In this document: one piece after another, positions 1-7,450 of the stretch
Position numbering within the stretch: the first letter of the stretch is position 1
How the letters are laid out: the number at the start of each line of letters is the position of its first letter
Source: Synergistaceae bacterium
GTDB lineage: Bacteria > Synergistota > Synergistia > Synergistales > Synergistaceae
Direction of reading: 5' to 3'
Length of the DNA: 21,222 bases
NCBI GenBank assembly: GCA_012513245.1
Contig: JAAZCN010000153.1
Coordinates: 1-21,222, forward strand
Notes under the pieces: generated by a model
Told to the model about the DNA's origin: nothing
Seen by the model: only the letters and a program-made list of their open reading frames with translations
Database searches by the model: none
Translations under genes and position numbers: made by a program

Positions 1-339
1 GGAGGAACAGAGCTAACCTCAATAATCACTGAGACAAGCACGACAGCCCTCGGCCTCAAAGAGGGCACAGAGGTAATAGCTCTCGTAAAAGCACCATGGG
101 TGATACTGGCAACGGATCTTGAAGGCATCAAACTCTCAGCCCGCAACCAGCTCTGTGGAAAAGTCAAAGAGGTAAAGACAGGTTCAGTGAACAGCGAAGT
201 AGTTGTTTCGCTCGACGGGGGAGACGAACTTGTGGCAATAGTTACCTGCGAAAGCGAAAAGAAGCTTGGTCTCGTCCCGGGCAAAAAAGTCACTGCAATA
301 ATCAAAGCACCGCATATCATTGTAGGTGTAGCAGAATAA
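1..339 (+). CDS. Tandem TOBE (molybdate-binding, Mop-like) protein, C-terminal part
   Basis: The reading frame is open from base 1 to a TAA at 337-339, so the gene begins outside the window and 112 codons are visible. The visible protein is two copies of the TOBE/Mop fold. The first copy is cut by the window edge and ends in VKAPWVILA. The second runs from LSARNQLCGKV to IKAPHIIVGV. Each copy shows the usual pattern of an N-S-E/T-S segment, an LGL-G-V turn and a closing 'KAP-hI-V' strand. Tandem TOBE domains bind molybdate or tungstate in molbindins and at the C-terminus of ModE regulators. The missing N-terminus decides between these, so the exact product is open. A GTG at 100 lies inside the first domain and is not a credible start. 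A terminator follows at 383-412. Confidence 0.85.
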   Translation, partial: GGTELTSIITETSTTALGLKEGTEVIALVKAPWVILATDLEGIKLSARNQLCGKVKEVKTGSVNSEVVVSLDGGDELVAIVTCESEKKLGLVPGKKVTAIIKAPHIIVGVAE

Positions 340-345
340 TTTAAA

Positions 346-368
346 AAACAGCTATGCATTAGCTGTTT
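346..368 (+). other. Perfect 9-bp inverted repeat after the TOBE gene
   Basis: AAACAGCTA (346-354), loop TGCAT, TAGCTGTTT (360-368). It lies just after the stop codon and has no U-tract. It could be a 3' RNA-stabilising hairpin upstream of the true terminator, or a protein-binding site. Function not established. Confidence 0.5.
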
Positions 369-382
369 AAATCTCAACCTAA

Positions 383-412
383 AACACGGGAGCAATTTGC
401 CCGTGTTTTTTT
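383..412 (+). terminator. Rho-independent terminator of the TOBE gene
   Basis: AACACGGG (383-390) and CCCGTGTT (400-407) form an 8-bp stem with a 9-nt loop, followed by a run of seven T (406-412). It lies 44 bases after the stop codon of the TOBE gene. Confidence 0.85.
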
Positions 413-435
413 ATGTGCTTCGATACCGAAAGCCC

Positions 436-464
436 TTGACTGATCTTTGCAAAGGCACCAGAAT
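436..464 (+). promoter_or_regulatory. Possible sigma-70 promoter for the Lrp/aminotransferase operon
   Basis: TTGACT (436-441) is followed after 17 bp by CAGAAT (459-464). The -35 is good (5/6) and the -10 is weak (4/6). It would give a leader of about 60 nt before the regulator start at 531. Offered as a candidate only. Confidence 0.3.
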
Positions 465-530
465 TACACTTTCAATAATTTACGATAAAGTGATAAATAT
501 ACAGACTGCAGTAACGTATGGGAGGGCCTA

Positions 531-1028
531 ATGGTGGAAAAAGAGGGAAGAAGAAAGATACTCGAGATACTTGAAAAAAACGCCAGACTAAGTGCAAAGG
601 ACATCGCGTCAATGTTAGGATACGACGCAGATGAGACGGCTGTTGAAATAAATGCTATGGAAAAAGAGAACATAATATGCGGATACCATACCTTCATAAA
701 CTGGGACAAGACAGATGACGACAAGATCTCTGCCCTGATCGAACTGAAAGTCACTCCCCAGAGAGGCAACGGCTTCGATAAGATCGCGGAAAAAATTTAT
801 CAGTTTCCGGAGGTAGAGTCTCTTTATCTTATGTCCGGCGGTTACGATTTTACAGTCATACTGAAAAAAGCCACCATGAAGGAGATAGCTTTCTTCGTAT
901 CATCCAAGCTTGCAGTTTTAGATGAGGTACAGAGCACTGCCACACACATAGTTCTTGTAAGGTACAAGGACCACGGCACTTGCTTCACAGAACCTCACAA
1001 GGATCTGAGGATGGTTATAACCCCGTGA
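531..1028 (+). CDS. Lrp/AsnC-family transcriptional regulator
   Basis: A 165-residue protein of the usual Lrp/AsnC length. Residues about 6-50 form a winged helix-turn-helix (RRKILEILEKNARL, then AKDIASMLGY as the first HTH helices). Residues about 64-145 form the RAM/AsnC effector-binding domain, including the conserved loop MSGGYDF (101-107). Family members assemble into octamers and respond to amino acids. The start ATG has a GGAGG sequence five bases upstream (521-525). The stop overlaps the GTG start of the aminotransferase (GTGA), so the two are translationally coupled. The regulator probably controls its own operon and senses a substrate or product of the enzyme, but no operator could be defined. 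The ligand is unknown. Confidence 0.9.
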   Translation: MVEKEGRRKILEILEKNARLSAKDIASMLGYDADETAVEINAMEKENIICGYHTFINWDKTDDDKISALIELKVTPQRGNGFDKIAEKIYQFPEVESLYLMSGGYDFTVILKKATMKEIAFFVSSKLAVLDEVQSTATHIVLVRYKDHGTCFTEPHKDLRMVITP

Positions 1029-2200
1029 GAGACTTTATCTGTAAAAAAATTAAAAAAATAAAGCCCTCAGGCATACGCAGGCTGTTTGACATAGCCAACG
1101 AGATACCTGACGTGATATCCCTCGGAGTGGGCGAACCTGACTTCGATACCCCTTGGCACGTCAGGGAAGAAGGTATGTACTCACTTCAGAAGGGTCGCAC
1201 ATTTTACACCTCTAATGCCGGTCTGCCTGAGCTGAGGGAAGAGATCTGCAAAAATATCAAAAGAAAATACGGACTCGATTACGACAGCAAAAACGAGGTA
1301 GTTGTAACGATCGGCGGAAGCGAGGCAATAGACATCGCCCTTAGATCCATTCTGGATCCCGGGGACGAGGTCATCTGCCCCGAACCCTGCTTCGTATCAT
1401 ACCAGCCATGTATACTGCTCTCTGACGGAGTGCCTGTGCCGATACCACTCAGCGCCGAGACTGAATTCCGCCTGACTCCGGACAAACTTGAAGCAACCAT
1501 AACAGAGAAGACCAAGGCGCTTCTTATGTCGTTTCCAAGCAACCCTACCGGAGCCATAATGGAACGGAAAGATCTTGAAAAGATCGCTGAAGTTGTACGC
1601 CGTCATGACCTTATAGTAATAACGGACGAAATATACAGCGAACTTTCCTACAAGGAAGCTCACGTCAGCATAGCCAACATGCCGGGTATGCAGGAACGCA
1701 CGATACTCATCAACGGATTTTCAAAAGCCTATGCCATGACCGGGTGGCGACTGGGGTATGCGCTGGCCCCGGCCCATATAATGGAATACATGCTGAAGAT
1801 CCACCAGTTCACTATAATGTCCGCCCCTACAGTCAGCCAGTATGCTGCTGTAGCCGCACTGCGGGACGGAGACAAAGATATAGAGACCATGAAAAGATCA
1901 TACGATCAGAGGAGACGTTTTCTCATGGAGGCGTTCAGGGAGATGGGACTGCCCTGCTTTGAACCATACGGAGCATTCTACGTCTTCCCCGATATCTCTG
2001 AGTTCGGCATGACCTCGGAAGATTTCTGCACTGCTCTTTTGACGGCCGAAAACGTTGCTGTCGTACCCGGATCGGCCTTCGGTGAGTGCGGAGACAGACA
2101 TGTAAGGATATCCTACGCTTATTCTGTCGATAAACTGAAAGAAGCCACGAAAAGGATCGCACGTTTTATTGAAAACCTAAGGCAAAAAGGCCGCTTATAA
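1025..2200 (+). CDS. Class I/II PLP-dependent aminotransferase (aspartate aminotransferase-like)
   Basis: Fold-type I aminotransferase that transfers an amino group between an amino acid and a 2-oxoacid in the cytoplasm. With the GTG start at 1025 it has 391 residues, normal for the family, and begins MRDFICKKIKKIKPSGIRR. Visible active-site motifs are NPTG (173-176), the cofactor Asp in TDEIYSEL (D201, Y204), the PLP lysine in GFSKAYAMTGWRLG (K234) and the substrate-carboxylate Arg in HVRISYA near the C-terminus. An upstream in-frame ATG at 980 would place 15 unrelated residues inside the regulator gene. The GTG has GAGGAT 12 bases upstream and overlaps the regulator stop by 4 bp. The sequence resembles AspC/PatA-type enzymes, but substrate specificity cannot be read from it. 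Pairing with an Lrp regulator suggests amino-acid catabolism or balancing. Confidence 0.9.
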   Translation: MRDFICKKIKKIKPSGIRRLFDIANEIPDVISLGVGEPDFDTPWHVREEGMYSLQKGRTFYTSNAGLPELREEICKNIKRKYGLDYDSKNEVVVTIGGSEAIDIALRSILDPGDEVICPEPCFVSYQPCILLSDGVPVPIPLSAETEFRLTPDKLEATITEKTKALLMSFPSNPTGAIMERKDLEKIAEVVRRHDLIVITDEIYSELSYKEAHVSIANMPGMQERTILINGFSKAYAMTGWRLGYALAPAHIMEYMLKIHQFTIMSAPTVSQYAAVAALRDGDKDIETMKRSYDQRRRFLMEAFREMGLPCFEPYGAFYVFPDISEFGMTSEDFCTALLTAENVAVVPGSAFGECGDRHVRISYAYSVDKLKEATKRIARFIENLRQKGRL

Positions 2201-2209
2201 GCGGCCTTT
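2186..2209. terminator. Bidirectional hairpin terminator between convergent genes
   Basis: AAAGGCCGCTT (2186-2196) pairs with AAGCGGCCTTT (2199-2209), a near-perfect 11-bp stem that contains the aminotransferase stop codon. On the plus strand only three T follow. On the minus strand five T follow, so it may act better for the leftward gene at 2240. Confidence 0.65.
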
Positions 2210-2239
2210 AGACTAACATTATTAAGAATCAAGCAGACC

Positions 2240-2644
2240 TTACTGTTCAAGCATATATATTGTCCACTTCAGAGAGGCTGCTTTCCTTGCCAATTTGAGA
2301 TCGCCCTTGAAATAAAGGCCTTTTAACTGCTTACCTTCACCGGGAGCCAGCATGATCTCCTCGATAAAAATATCACCGATCTCTTTTCTGTTCTCTCCTA
2401 CAAAGCTGCAGGAAGCTGAAAATTTTACCGATGATTCGCCTCTGTTTACGATCGTGATGTTTACCCCTTCTGATGTCACCTTGAGCCCTCGGTATTCTAC
2501 GGGAGCTCCGTTGGGTATCTGCCCCTTTGAGCTGAAAACAGCAAAGGCCGGCATGGCGAATATCAGTATCAATATTATAGATATGGCTATTCTTTTCAAT
2601 CCGGGCAACCTCGCTTTCTTTTCTGAATGTTTAAATTTTATCAT
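2240..2644 (-). CDS. Small exported or membrane-anchored protein of unknown function
   Basis: No family is recognised. From the ATG at 2644 the product has 134 residues: a basic N-region (MIKFKHSEKKARLPGLKR), a hydrophobic segment (IAISIILILIFAMPAFA) ending in a signal-peptidase-like A-F-A, then about 95 residues that look like a beta-rich extracytoplasmic domain. A TTG at 2599 would give a compact signal peptide starting MKRIAISI and has GAGG about 9 bases upstream, so it is a real alternative. The ATG has no clear ribosome site. The frame stays open upstream into the tRNA-Ser gene, but that part is plainly not protein. The gene converges on the aminotransferase and shares its hairpin. Confidence 0.6.
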   Translation of the reverse strand: MIKFKHSEKKARLPGLKRIAISIILILIFAMPAFAVFSSKGQIPNGAPVEYRGLKVTSEGVNITIVNRGESSVKFSASCSFVGENRKEIGDIFIEEIMLAPGEGKQLKGLYFKGDLKLARKAASLKWTIYMLEQ

Positions 2645-2738
2645 ATCAGTCTGCTTGATATCAGTTTCTTTACTATAGTGCATATCAGCAAAAAAACCTG
2701 TATCAGTTAAAGAGAGTATCGTATCATTAAGACGATGA

Positions 2739-2762
2739 GCGGCCTCCCGTAAAGGAAGCCGC
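2739..2762 (-). terminator. Hairpin just downstream of tRNA-Ser
   Basis: On the minus strand GCGGCTTCC pairs with GGAGGCCGC around a 6-nt loop (9 bp, one G-U pair). It begins 13 bases after the encoded CCA end. There is no U-tract, so it may be a terminator-like or processing structure rather than a canonical intrinsic terminator. Confidence 0.45.
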
Positions 2763-2775
2763 CCGATATAAAGAC

Positions 2776-2863
2776 TGGCGGAGAGCAGAGGATTCGAACC
2801 TCTGGGGCTGTGACACCCAACTGATTTCAAGTCAGTCACCATCGACCACTCGGACAGCTCTCC
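2776..2863 (-). tRNA. tRNA-Ser (anticodon UGA)
   Basis: An 88-nt class II tRNA. The acceptor GGAGAGC (from 2863) pairs with GCTCTCC, followed by discriminator G and an encoded CCA (2776-2778). The anticodon loop CUUGAAA carries UGA, reading UCA and other UCN serine codons. A long variable arm follows the anticodon stem, as in all tRNA-Ser. The T arm carries GAGGTTCGAATCCTC. Confidence 0.96.
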
Positions 2864-2876
2864 GTACAACGTTAAC

Positions 2877-2904
2877 ATTATAGCGGCCTTTTCATTTCAG
2901 GCAA
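2877..2904 (-). promoter_or_regulatory. Promoter of tRNA-Ser
   Basis: Reading leftward, TTGCCT (2904-2899), a 16-bp spacer, then a consensus TATAAT (2882-2877). The predicted transcript start near 2870 is about 7 bases before the mature 5' end of the tRNA. Confidence 0.7.
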
Positions 2905-2936
2905 GTCTTTAAGCAAAATATTTTTGGAGGATGACC

Positions 2937-5099
2937 ATGTCAGAGCAAAAAATGTCTTTTCGCGTAACAGGGATGACCTGTACGACCTGTTCTAAAATAG
3001 TTGAAAGAGCGCTCTCGAAAGTAGAGGGTGTATCTTACGCTTCTGTAAACCTCGCAACAGAGAGCGTCTTTGTAGCTGCTGACGGATCTGTCACATTTGA
3101 GATGCTTGAAAGTGCCGTTGAAAAAAGCGGGTACAAGATACTTAAAGAAGCGCCCGCAGACATTGACGACATAAAATACCGCGAGGCCAGAAAAGACCTC
3201 TTCTTCATACTTCTTCTCGGTGTGCCAATGTCAGTGCTGATGTTCATGCACATGGCCATGGGGATCCACTATCAATGGTACGGGATAATGGAGATAGTTG
3301 CCGGAGGGATAGCTATTTTCTGGGGCGGACGAAAGACGCTCCGCGGGGCTTGGATAGCAGTCGCACATGCCCACACGAACATGGATACGCTAATAGCCAT
3401 CAGTGCCATCGCTTCATGGGTGACAGCTCTAATGAACTATTCAGGCCTTGATATCCCCTCCTTCGGGACTATTGGAGTGATGATACTGATGCTCCACCTC
3501 ACAGGCAGGTATATTGAGTCCCATCTGAGAGACAAGGCAGCAAAACAGATAAAGGCTCTTATGACCCTTCAGCCACGGGAAGCCCGTGTTGTATCTGACG
3601 GCAAAACTCTCATGGTCCCAATAGAAGCAGTAAAACCTGACACAATGATCCAAGTAAACCCCGGGGAGAGGATCCCTCTTGACGGGCTGGTCGAGGAAGG
3701 GCTTTCCGGAGTTGATGAATCCCTTCTGACAGGCGAATCCCTGCCTGTCGCCAAGGACATAGGGTCTGATGTCACAGGGGGAGCTATGAATCTCTCAGGC
3801 GTACTTCTGATCCGGACAACAAAAGTAGGAGAGGACACATTCCTCTCAAAAATGTTGGACCTGGTACGGGAAGCTCAGGGTAGCAAAGTTCCTCTTCAGG
3901 ATCTTGCAGACCGGATAACTCTCAAATTCGTCCCGACTGTAATTTTGCTTGCTCTGAGCAGCGCTTTAATGTGGTTTTTCTATTTTGACAGACTTTCTGT
4001 CTACGTGGCGCCTCTGGCTGCATTTCTCCCGTGGCCTACGGCATTCAGCTCCGCAGTGTCCGCAGCTGCATATTCCTTCGTGGCAACTCTGGTCATAGCA
4101 TGCCCCTGCGCACTTGGACTTGCGACCCCGCTTGCACTTGTAGTCAGCACCGGCGAAGCTTCAAAGAACGGACTTTTGATCAGGAATGCAGAAGCCATAC
4201 AGACCTTGCACGAAGTGGATCATGCCATCCTCGACAAGACAGGCACACTGACATTGGGAGAACCTAAAGTTCTTGAATGGGAGCTGGAAGATGAGGCCAT
4301 ACCCTTCGCCTTCGCACTCGAATCCAATTCAGGCCACCCTGTAGCCAAAGCTGTCGTCAGAATTCTGGGTACACATGACTACGATAAACCGAAAAGCGTT
4401 GAAGAGATACCCGGAGAGGGTGTCACAGGAATATGGGGAGATACGGAATGGTTCGTGGGCAGACCTCTCAACAGATCAAAATGGACAGCCAGATCTGCTC
4501 TTGCACGATCTCTCGTTGAAGTGAGAAAAAATGGTGTTCCGGTAGGCTTTTTTGCCATCTCTGACCCTATTAGGGAAGATTCAAAAGAGGCAGTCTCAGC
4601 CCTCGCTAAACTTGGCATAACCACCATGATGGCGACCGGAGACGGTATGGAGGCAGCATTGGAAATAGCCGGACAGGCAGGAATAGAAGACATCAGATGG
4701 GAAGTCCATCCTGAAGATAAACTTTCAATAGTCAGGGAAGCCCAGAGCAAGGGCAAGAAAGTCCTTATGGCAGGAGACGGGATAAACGATGCCGCAGCTC
4801 TTAAAGGTGCCCATGTCGGCGTCGCAATGGGCGGAGGTATGGATCTTGCCGTTGACAGCGCAGACATAGTGATCCTGAAGGGCGGGATCTCAAAAATAGT
4901 ATCGGCTGTTAAAATATCTGATAAGACATGGCAGGTAATTCGCCAGAATCTTTTTGGTGCATTTTTCTATAACATCATTGCCATCCCTCTCGCAATGTTG
5001 GGGCTGCTCCATCCGCTCGTCGCGGAGCTGGCGATGGCGGCAAGCTCTATAACAGTTATTTTGAACTCGCTTCGAATTTCAGGCTCTGCTGATAAATAA
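2937..5099 (+). CDS. copA: Cu(I)-exporting P1B-type ATPase, CopA-like
   Basis: ATP-driven copper exporter of the cytoplasmic membrane, 720 residues. An N-terminal heavy-metal domain carries GMTCTTC (C15, C18). The transmembrane metal site is CPC (389-391). The actuator loop has TGES (265-268), the phosphorylation site is DKTGTLT (D433), the nucleotide domain has GHP (H467) and the hinge is GDGIND (613-618). The last helices carry the Cu(I) signature: YN in FFYNIIAIP and M-x-x-S-S in MAASSI. These are established markers of the Cu(I) subgroup. The ATG at 2937 is chosen because GGAGG (2926-2930) sits six bases before it, whereas the in-frame ATG at 2931 abuts that site. First gene of a three-gene copper cassette; no CsoR or CueR regulator is adjacent. 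Confidence 0.95.
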   Translation: MSEQKMSFRVTGMTCTTCSKIVERALSKVEGVSYASVNLATESVFVAADGSVTFEMLESAVEKSGYKILKEAPADIDDIKYREARKDLFFILLLGVPMSVLMFMHMAMGIHYQWYGIMEIVAGGIAIFWGGRKTLRGAWIAVAHAHTNMDTLIAISAIASWVTALMNYSGLDIPSFGTIGVMILMLHLTGRYIESHLRDKAAKQIKALMTLQPREARVVSDGKTLMVPIEAVKPDTMIQVNPGERIPLDGLVEEGLSGVDESLLTGESLPVAKDIGSDVTGGAMNLSGVLLIRTTKVGEDTFLSKMLDLVREAQGSKVPLQDLADRITLKFVPTVILLALSSALMWFFYFDRLSVYVAPLAAFLPWPTAFSSAVSAAAYSFVATLVIACPCALGLATPLALVVSTGEASKNGLLIRNAEAIQTLHEVDHAILDKTGTLTLGEPKVLEWELEDEAIPFAFALESNSGHPVAKAVVRILGTHDYDKPKSVEEIPGEGVTGIWGDTEWFVGRPLNRSKWTARSALARSLVEVRKNGVPVGFFAISDPIREDSKEAVSALAKLGITTMMATGDGMEAALEIAGQAGIEDIRWEVHPEDKLSIVREAQSKGKKVLMAGDGINDAAALKGAHVGVAMGGGMDLAVDSADIVILKGGISKIVSAVKISDKTWQVIRQNLFGAFFYNIIAIPLAMLGLLHPLVAELAMAASSITVILNSLRISGSADK

Positions 5100-5114
5100 A
5101 AGGAGGAGATAAAA

Positions 5115-5318
5115 ATGAAAAAATTTACACTTTTAGTTCCGGAAATGACGTGCAGCCATTGCGAAAAACGCATCCGTGATGCTGTTACATCTCTTGGTGG
5201 AAACGTAATATTACTTGATCTGGTAACAAAGATCGTGGTAGCAGAGGCAGATGTTTCAGAAGAAGTACTCATCAAAGCTATAGACGACGCAGGGTATGAG
5301 GCGCAAATAAAAAATTAA
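5115..5318 (+). CDS. CopZ-like heavy-metal-associated (HMA) copper chaperone
   Basis: A free-standing HMA domain of 67 residues with the ferredoxin-like pattern and the metal site MTCSHC (C13, C16). Such proteins carry Cu(I) in the cytoplasm and hand it to the N-terminal domain or transmembrane entry site of CopA. It starts 15 bases after the ATPase stop with a strong site AGGAGGAG, so it is almost certainly co-transcribed. The Cys-x-x-Cys spacing and the context favour copper over zinc or mercury. Confidence 0.9.
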   Translation: MKKFTLLVPEMTCSHCEKRIRDAVTSLGGNVILLDLVTKIVVAEADVSEEVLIKAIDDAGYEAQIKN

Positions 5319-5351
5319 TAGTAGTATAATATTAAATAAGGGGGAATCAAA

Positions 5352-5702
5352 ATGAAAAAGACCTTGATATATACCATTACAGCGCTATTGATACTGGTCT
5401 CGGCAAGTATATCCTTTGCACACCCCCCCAAAAATGTAAATGCAGTTTGGGACAAGGCGACTGAGACTTTGACCGTAACAACCGAGCACAGTGTCAACGA
5501 TCCTGTTAAACATTACATCCTCACTCTTACAGTATTTGAGGGCAATAAGCAGCTGCTTCTCAAACAGTATGACAAACAGGGATCCCCTGGCGGTTTCAGT
5601 GACAGCGTTATTTTAAAGGGACTAAAAACAGGTTCGGTAGTACGTGTGCAGCTTTTATGCAACATTATGGGCTCGATAGAATCTGAAGTAACGATCCCAT
5701 AG
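5352..5702 (+). CDS. Small exported SORL/Ig-like protein, possible copper or iron binder
   Basis: 116 residues with a clear signal peptide (KK, hydrophobic core, cleavage expected after SFA), leaving a mature protein that begins HPPKNV and is about 93 residues long. The remainder is beta-rich. It resembles the superoxide-reductase-like domain of desulfoferrodoxin in the arrangement of H46, the HYI motif (H54) and the late CN-x-x-G motif (C103). In desulfoferrodoxin the last motif is CN-x-H-G; here it is CNIMG, with Met106 in the place of the histidine. Similar exported 'AHPP...HYI...CN' proteins occur in other anaerobes, from memory. It is the third gene of the cassette, 33 bases after the chaperone gene, with a GGGGGA ribosome site. 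The SORL relation and metal binding are inferences; a structural rather than metal role is possible. Confidence 0.75.
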   Translation: MKKTLIYTITALLILVSASISFAHPPKNVNAVWDKATETLTVTTEHSVNDPVKHYILTLTVFEGNKQLLLKQYDKQGSPGGFSDSVILKGLKTGSVVRVQLLCNIMGSIESEVTIP

Positions 5703-5729
5703 CCCTTGAGGATCCCACAGTTAAAAAGC

Positions 5730-5770
5730 AAAAAAAGAGGGAAGCCTGTCTGAGACAGGCTTCCCTCTTT
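5730..5770. terminator. Long hairpin terminator shared by copper cassette and RodZ cluster
   Basis: A perfect 17-bp stem (5734-5750 with 5754-5770) around a TGA loop. Seven T follow on the minus strand, making an efficient terminator for the leftward RodZ-like gene. On the plus strand only three T follow, so it should act more weakly for the copper genes. Confidence 0.9.
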
Positions 5771-5805
5771 AATATCCTAAAGCGATCAATAAGAAAAATA
5801 ACGGG

Positions 5806-6765
5806 TCAACTGTCGGTCATCTTTCCGTCAGGCCAGAAGAATTTCGTGGCCGGTCTGTCGCCGGGAGCTACAGGAAATATCTTTTTGCCTTCCCAGAGTA
5901 CCGAACTACTGCCTGGTTTTCCGATCCTGACTCTTATCGGCAGATCTGAGCCAACCTCATACTCCTTATATTCCTCGGGCTTCATGGTTCCCTCAAATAG
6001 TATTTTCCCGCCCTGACTTATCTTTGTCCATACATACGCATTTTCAGCTGTCACTCTTACTGATCTTGGACGGTCATCCTGTTTAGATGCTCCGGTCTGT
6101 GGCTCCGGGCCTTTAGCCTCTGCAGCTGGTTCACTTCCCTGCTGCTGAGGTTTGCCATCCATCCATGAGAGATCTACCTGCTCGTCTTTGCTGACAACAT
6201 CACCCGATACCAAGGGTATCGCTTCGTCCGCCGAAAGCGGCTCTTCCGGCTCCTCTTCCCTGACGGTACCGGCCGTCCCTCCGTCTATGGGGCTTGTTGC
6301 AGAAGTTGTAATGTCACCCCTGTACTGCCAGGTTATCCACACTGCAGCTCCAAGTGACAAGGCTATCAAAAGATAGAGCCACAAAAAGGATCTTGGCTTA
6401 AATATCTTAGGAGAGTCACTGTAATTCGTTTCGTCTCCGTCAGAGGTCGGCAGTGCTTCAGCTTTACGGTTTTTGGTGATGACATCGTAACTTTTCCATA
6501 TATCAGGAGCGCTTAGGTAATTACAATACTGTCGGATAAAACTCCTGACATAGGGGCCTCTTGGCAAGTGATCGAGATCCCCCTCTTCAATGGCAGCCAG
6601 GTAGTGTTTCTGTATTTTGGTCTCGCCGGAAATATCTGCAATTGAAAGTCCCTGGGCTTCCCTAATTTTCTTAAGACGGGCCCCCAGTTCATTTATTTGG
6701 ATTTGGTTTTTTTGTTCTTCATTATAAGTTTCTTTTTTTTCCAACCTGCCGCCCCCTTTCTGCAT
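5806..6765 (-). CDS. RodZ-like protein: Xre-type HTH, one membrane helix, periplasmic domain
   Basis: 319 residues. A helix-turn-helix of the RodZ type (HTH_25) occupies about residues 25-90: ELGARLKKIREAQGLS, then TKIQKHYLAAIEEGDL and RGPYVRSFIRQY. One transmembrane helix lies at about 126-146. An acidic, Pro/Ala-rich stretch follows (165-230), then a beta domain (about 235-300) like the C-terminal DUF4115 domain of RodZ. RodZ bridges MreB filaments to the cell-wall elongation machinery in rods. The start is uncertain: ATG at 6765 overlaps rpe by 44 bp, while a TTG at 6744 has AAAGGGGG seven bases upstream. Last gene of the rsmB-PASTA-rpe cluster and followed by a strong terminator. Confidence 0.82.
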   Translation of the reverse strand: MQKGGGRLEKKETYNEEQKNQIQINELGARLKKIREAQGLSIADISGETKIQKHYLAAIEEGDLDHLPRGPYVRSFIRQYCNYLSAPDIWKSYDVITKNRKAEALPTSDGDETNYSDSPKIFKPRSFLWLYLLIALSLGAAVWITWQYRGDITTSATSPIDGGTAGTVREEEPEEPLSADEAIPLVSGDVVSKDEQVDLSWMDGKPQQQGSEPAAEAKGPEPQTGASKQDDRPRSVRVTAENAYVWTKISQGGKILFEGTMKPEEYKEYEVGSDLPIRVRIGKPGSSSVLWEGKKIFPVAPGDRPATKFFWPDGKMTDS

Positions 6766-7450
6766 TTACGCGCATCTCTCTTATCACTGCCGCCGGATCG
6801 GGCTTACCAAAGATAGCGCTTCCTGCGACCAGCACATCACACCCGTGCCTGACTGCAAGTTCGGTGTTGTCAGGACCGATCCCGCCGTCCATCTGGATAA
6901 GATAGTCGCCTTCGTTTGCCCTGCGCCATTCTGCCAAAGCAGATACTTTCTTTAATGTTTCAGGTATAAATGACTGTCCCCCGTATCCCGGGTTTACTGA
7001 CATTACCAGAACCAGGTCCACCATATGGAGGACAGGATAGAGAATTTCTGCAGGTGTTCCGGGGTTGATGGAAACGCCGCACGGGACTCCTTCATTCCTT
7101 ATAGTCTGCAGGACCCTGTGTATATGTGGGGTCGCTTCCGCATGAACAGTTAGCACGGAAGGCCTCTCTGCAAGGAACATCCCAGTAAAGGCCTCGGGGG
7201 GCTCAACCATTATATGGACATCTATGAATTTATCAGGGTATTTATTTCTCAGTGCTTTTAAAAGAGAGGGCCCGTATGAAAGGTTCGGCACAAAATGTCC
7301 GTCCATTATGTCCAGATGGAGCCATTCAGCCTCTTCCACTATTTTATCGATGTCCCTCTCCATGTTGAGGACATCCGCAGAAAGCAGTGAGGGCGAAATG
7401 ATCACGCTCCTGCCTTCCATCTCTTTTATCAGTTGAAACGATCCTGCCAT
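6722..7450 (-). CDS. rpe: Ribulose-phosphate 3-epimerase
   Basis: Interconverts D-ribulose 5-phosphate and D-xylulose 5-phosphate in the pentose phosphate pathway. The TIM-barrel signatures are all present: SPSLLSAD, LHLDIMDGHFVPN (metal and catalytic Asp and His), DVHIMV, MSVNPGYGGQSF and the second catalytic Asp in QMDGGI. It has 242 residues, slightly longer than typical because of about 15 extra N-terminal residues. The ATG at 7450 is preceded by a strong GGAGGTGA, which supports it although the gene then overlaps the PASTA gene by 22 bp. Its end overlaps the start of the RodZ-like gene. Confidence 0.95.
   Translation of the reverse strand: MAGSFQLIKEMEGRSVIISPSLLSADVLNMERDIDKIVEEAEWLHLDIMDGHFVPNLSYGPSLLKALRNKYPDKFIDVHIMVEPPEAFTGMFLAERPSVLTVHAEATPHIHRVLQTIRNEGVPCGVSINPGTPAEILYPVLHMVDLVLVMSVNPGYGGQSFIPETLKKVSALAEWRRANEGDYLIQMDGGIGPDNTELAVRHGCDVLVAGSAIFGKPDPAAVIREMRVNAERGRQVGKKRNL

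Noticed and set aside
2650..2878. The frame of the small exported protein stays open upstream through the tRNA-Ser gene, which would give a 212-residue product.
   Set aside because: The upstream part is a translated tRNA-Ser and hairpin. The coding region is taken to begin at 2644 or 2599, where a signal-peptide-like sequence begins.
4379..4867. Long open frame on the strand opposite the copper ATPase gene.
   Set aside because: Serine/proline-rich antisense shadow of conserved ATPase motifs, with no start signals. Similar antisense frames over gyrB and the RND gene were dropped for the same reason.
6333..6341. TTATCCACA, a perfect DnaA-box sequence.
   Set aside because: A single copy inside the RodZ-like coding region with no neighbours. 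Expected by chance, and not an origin.
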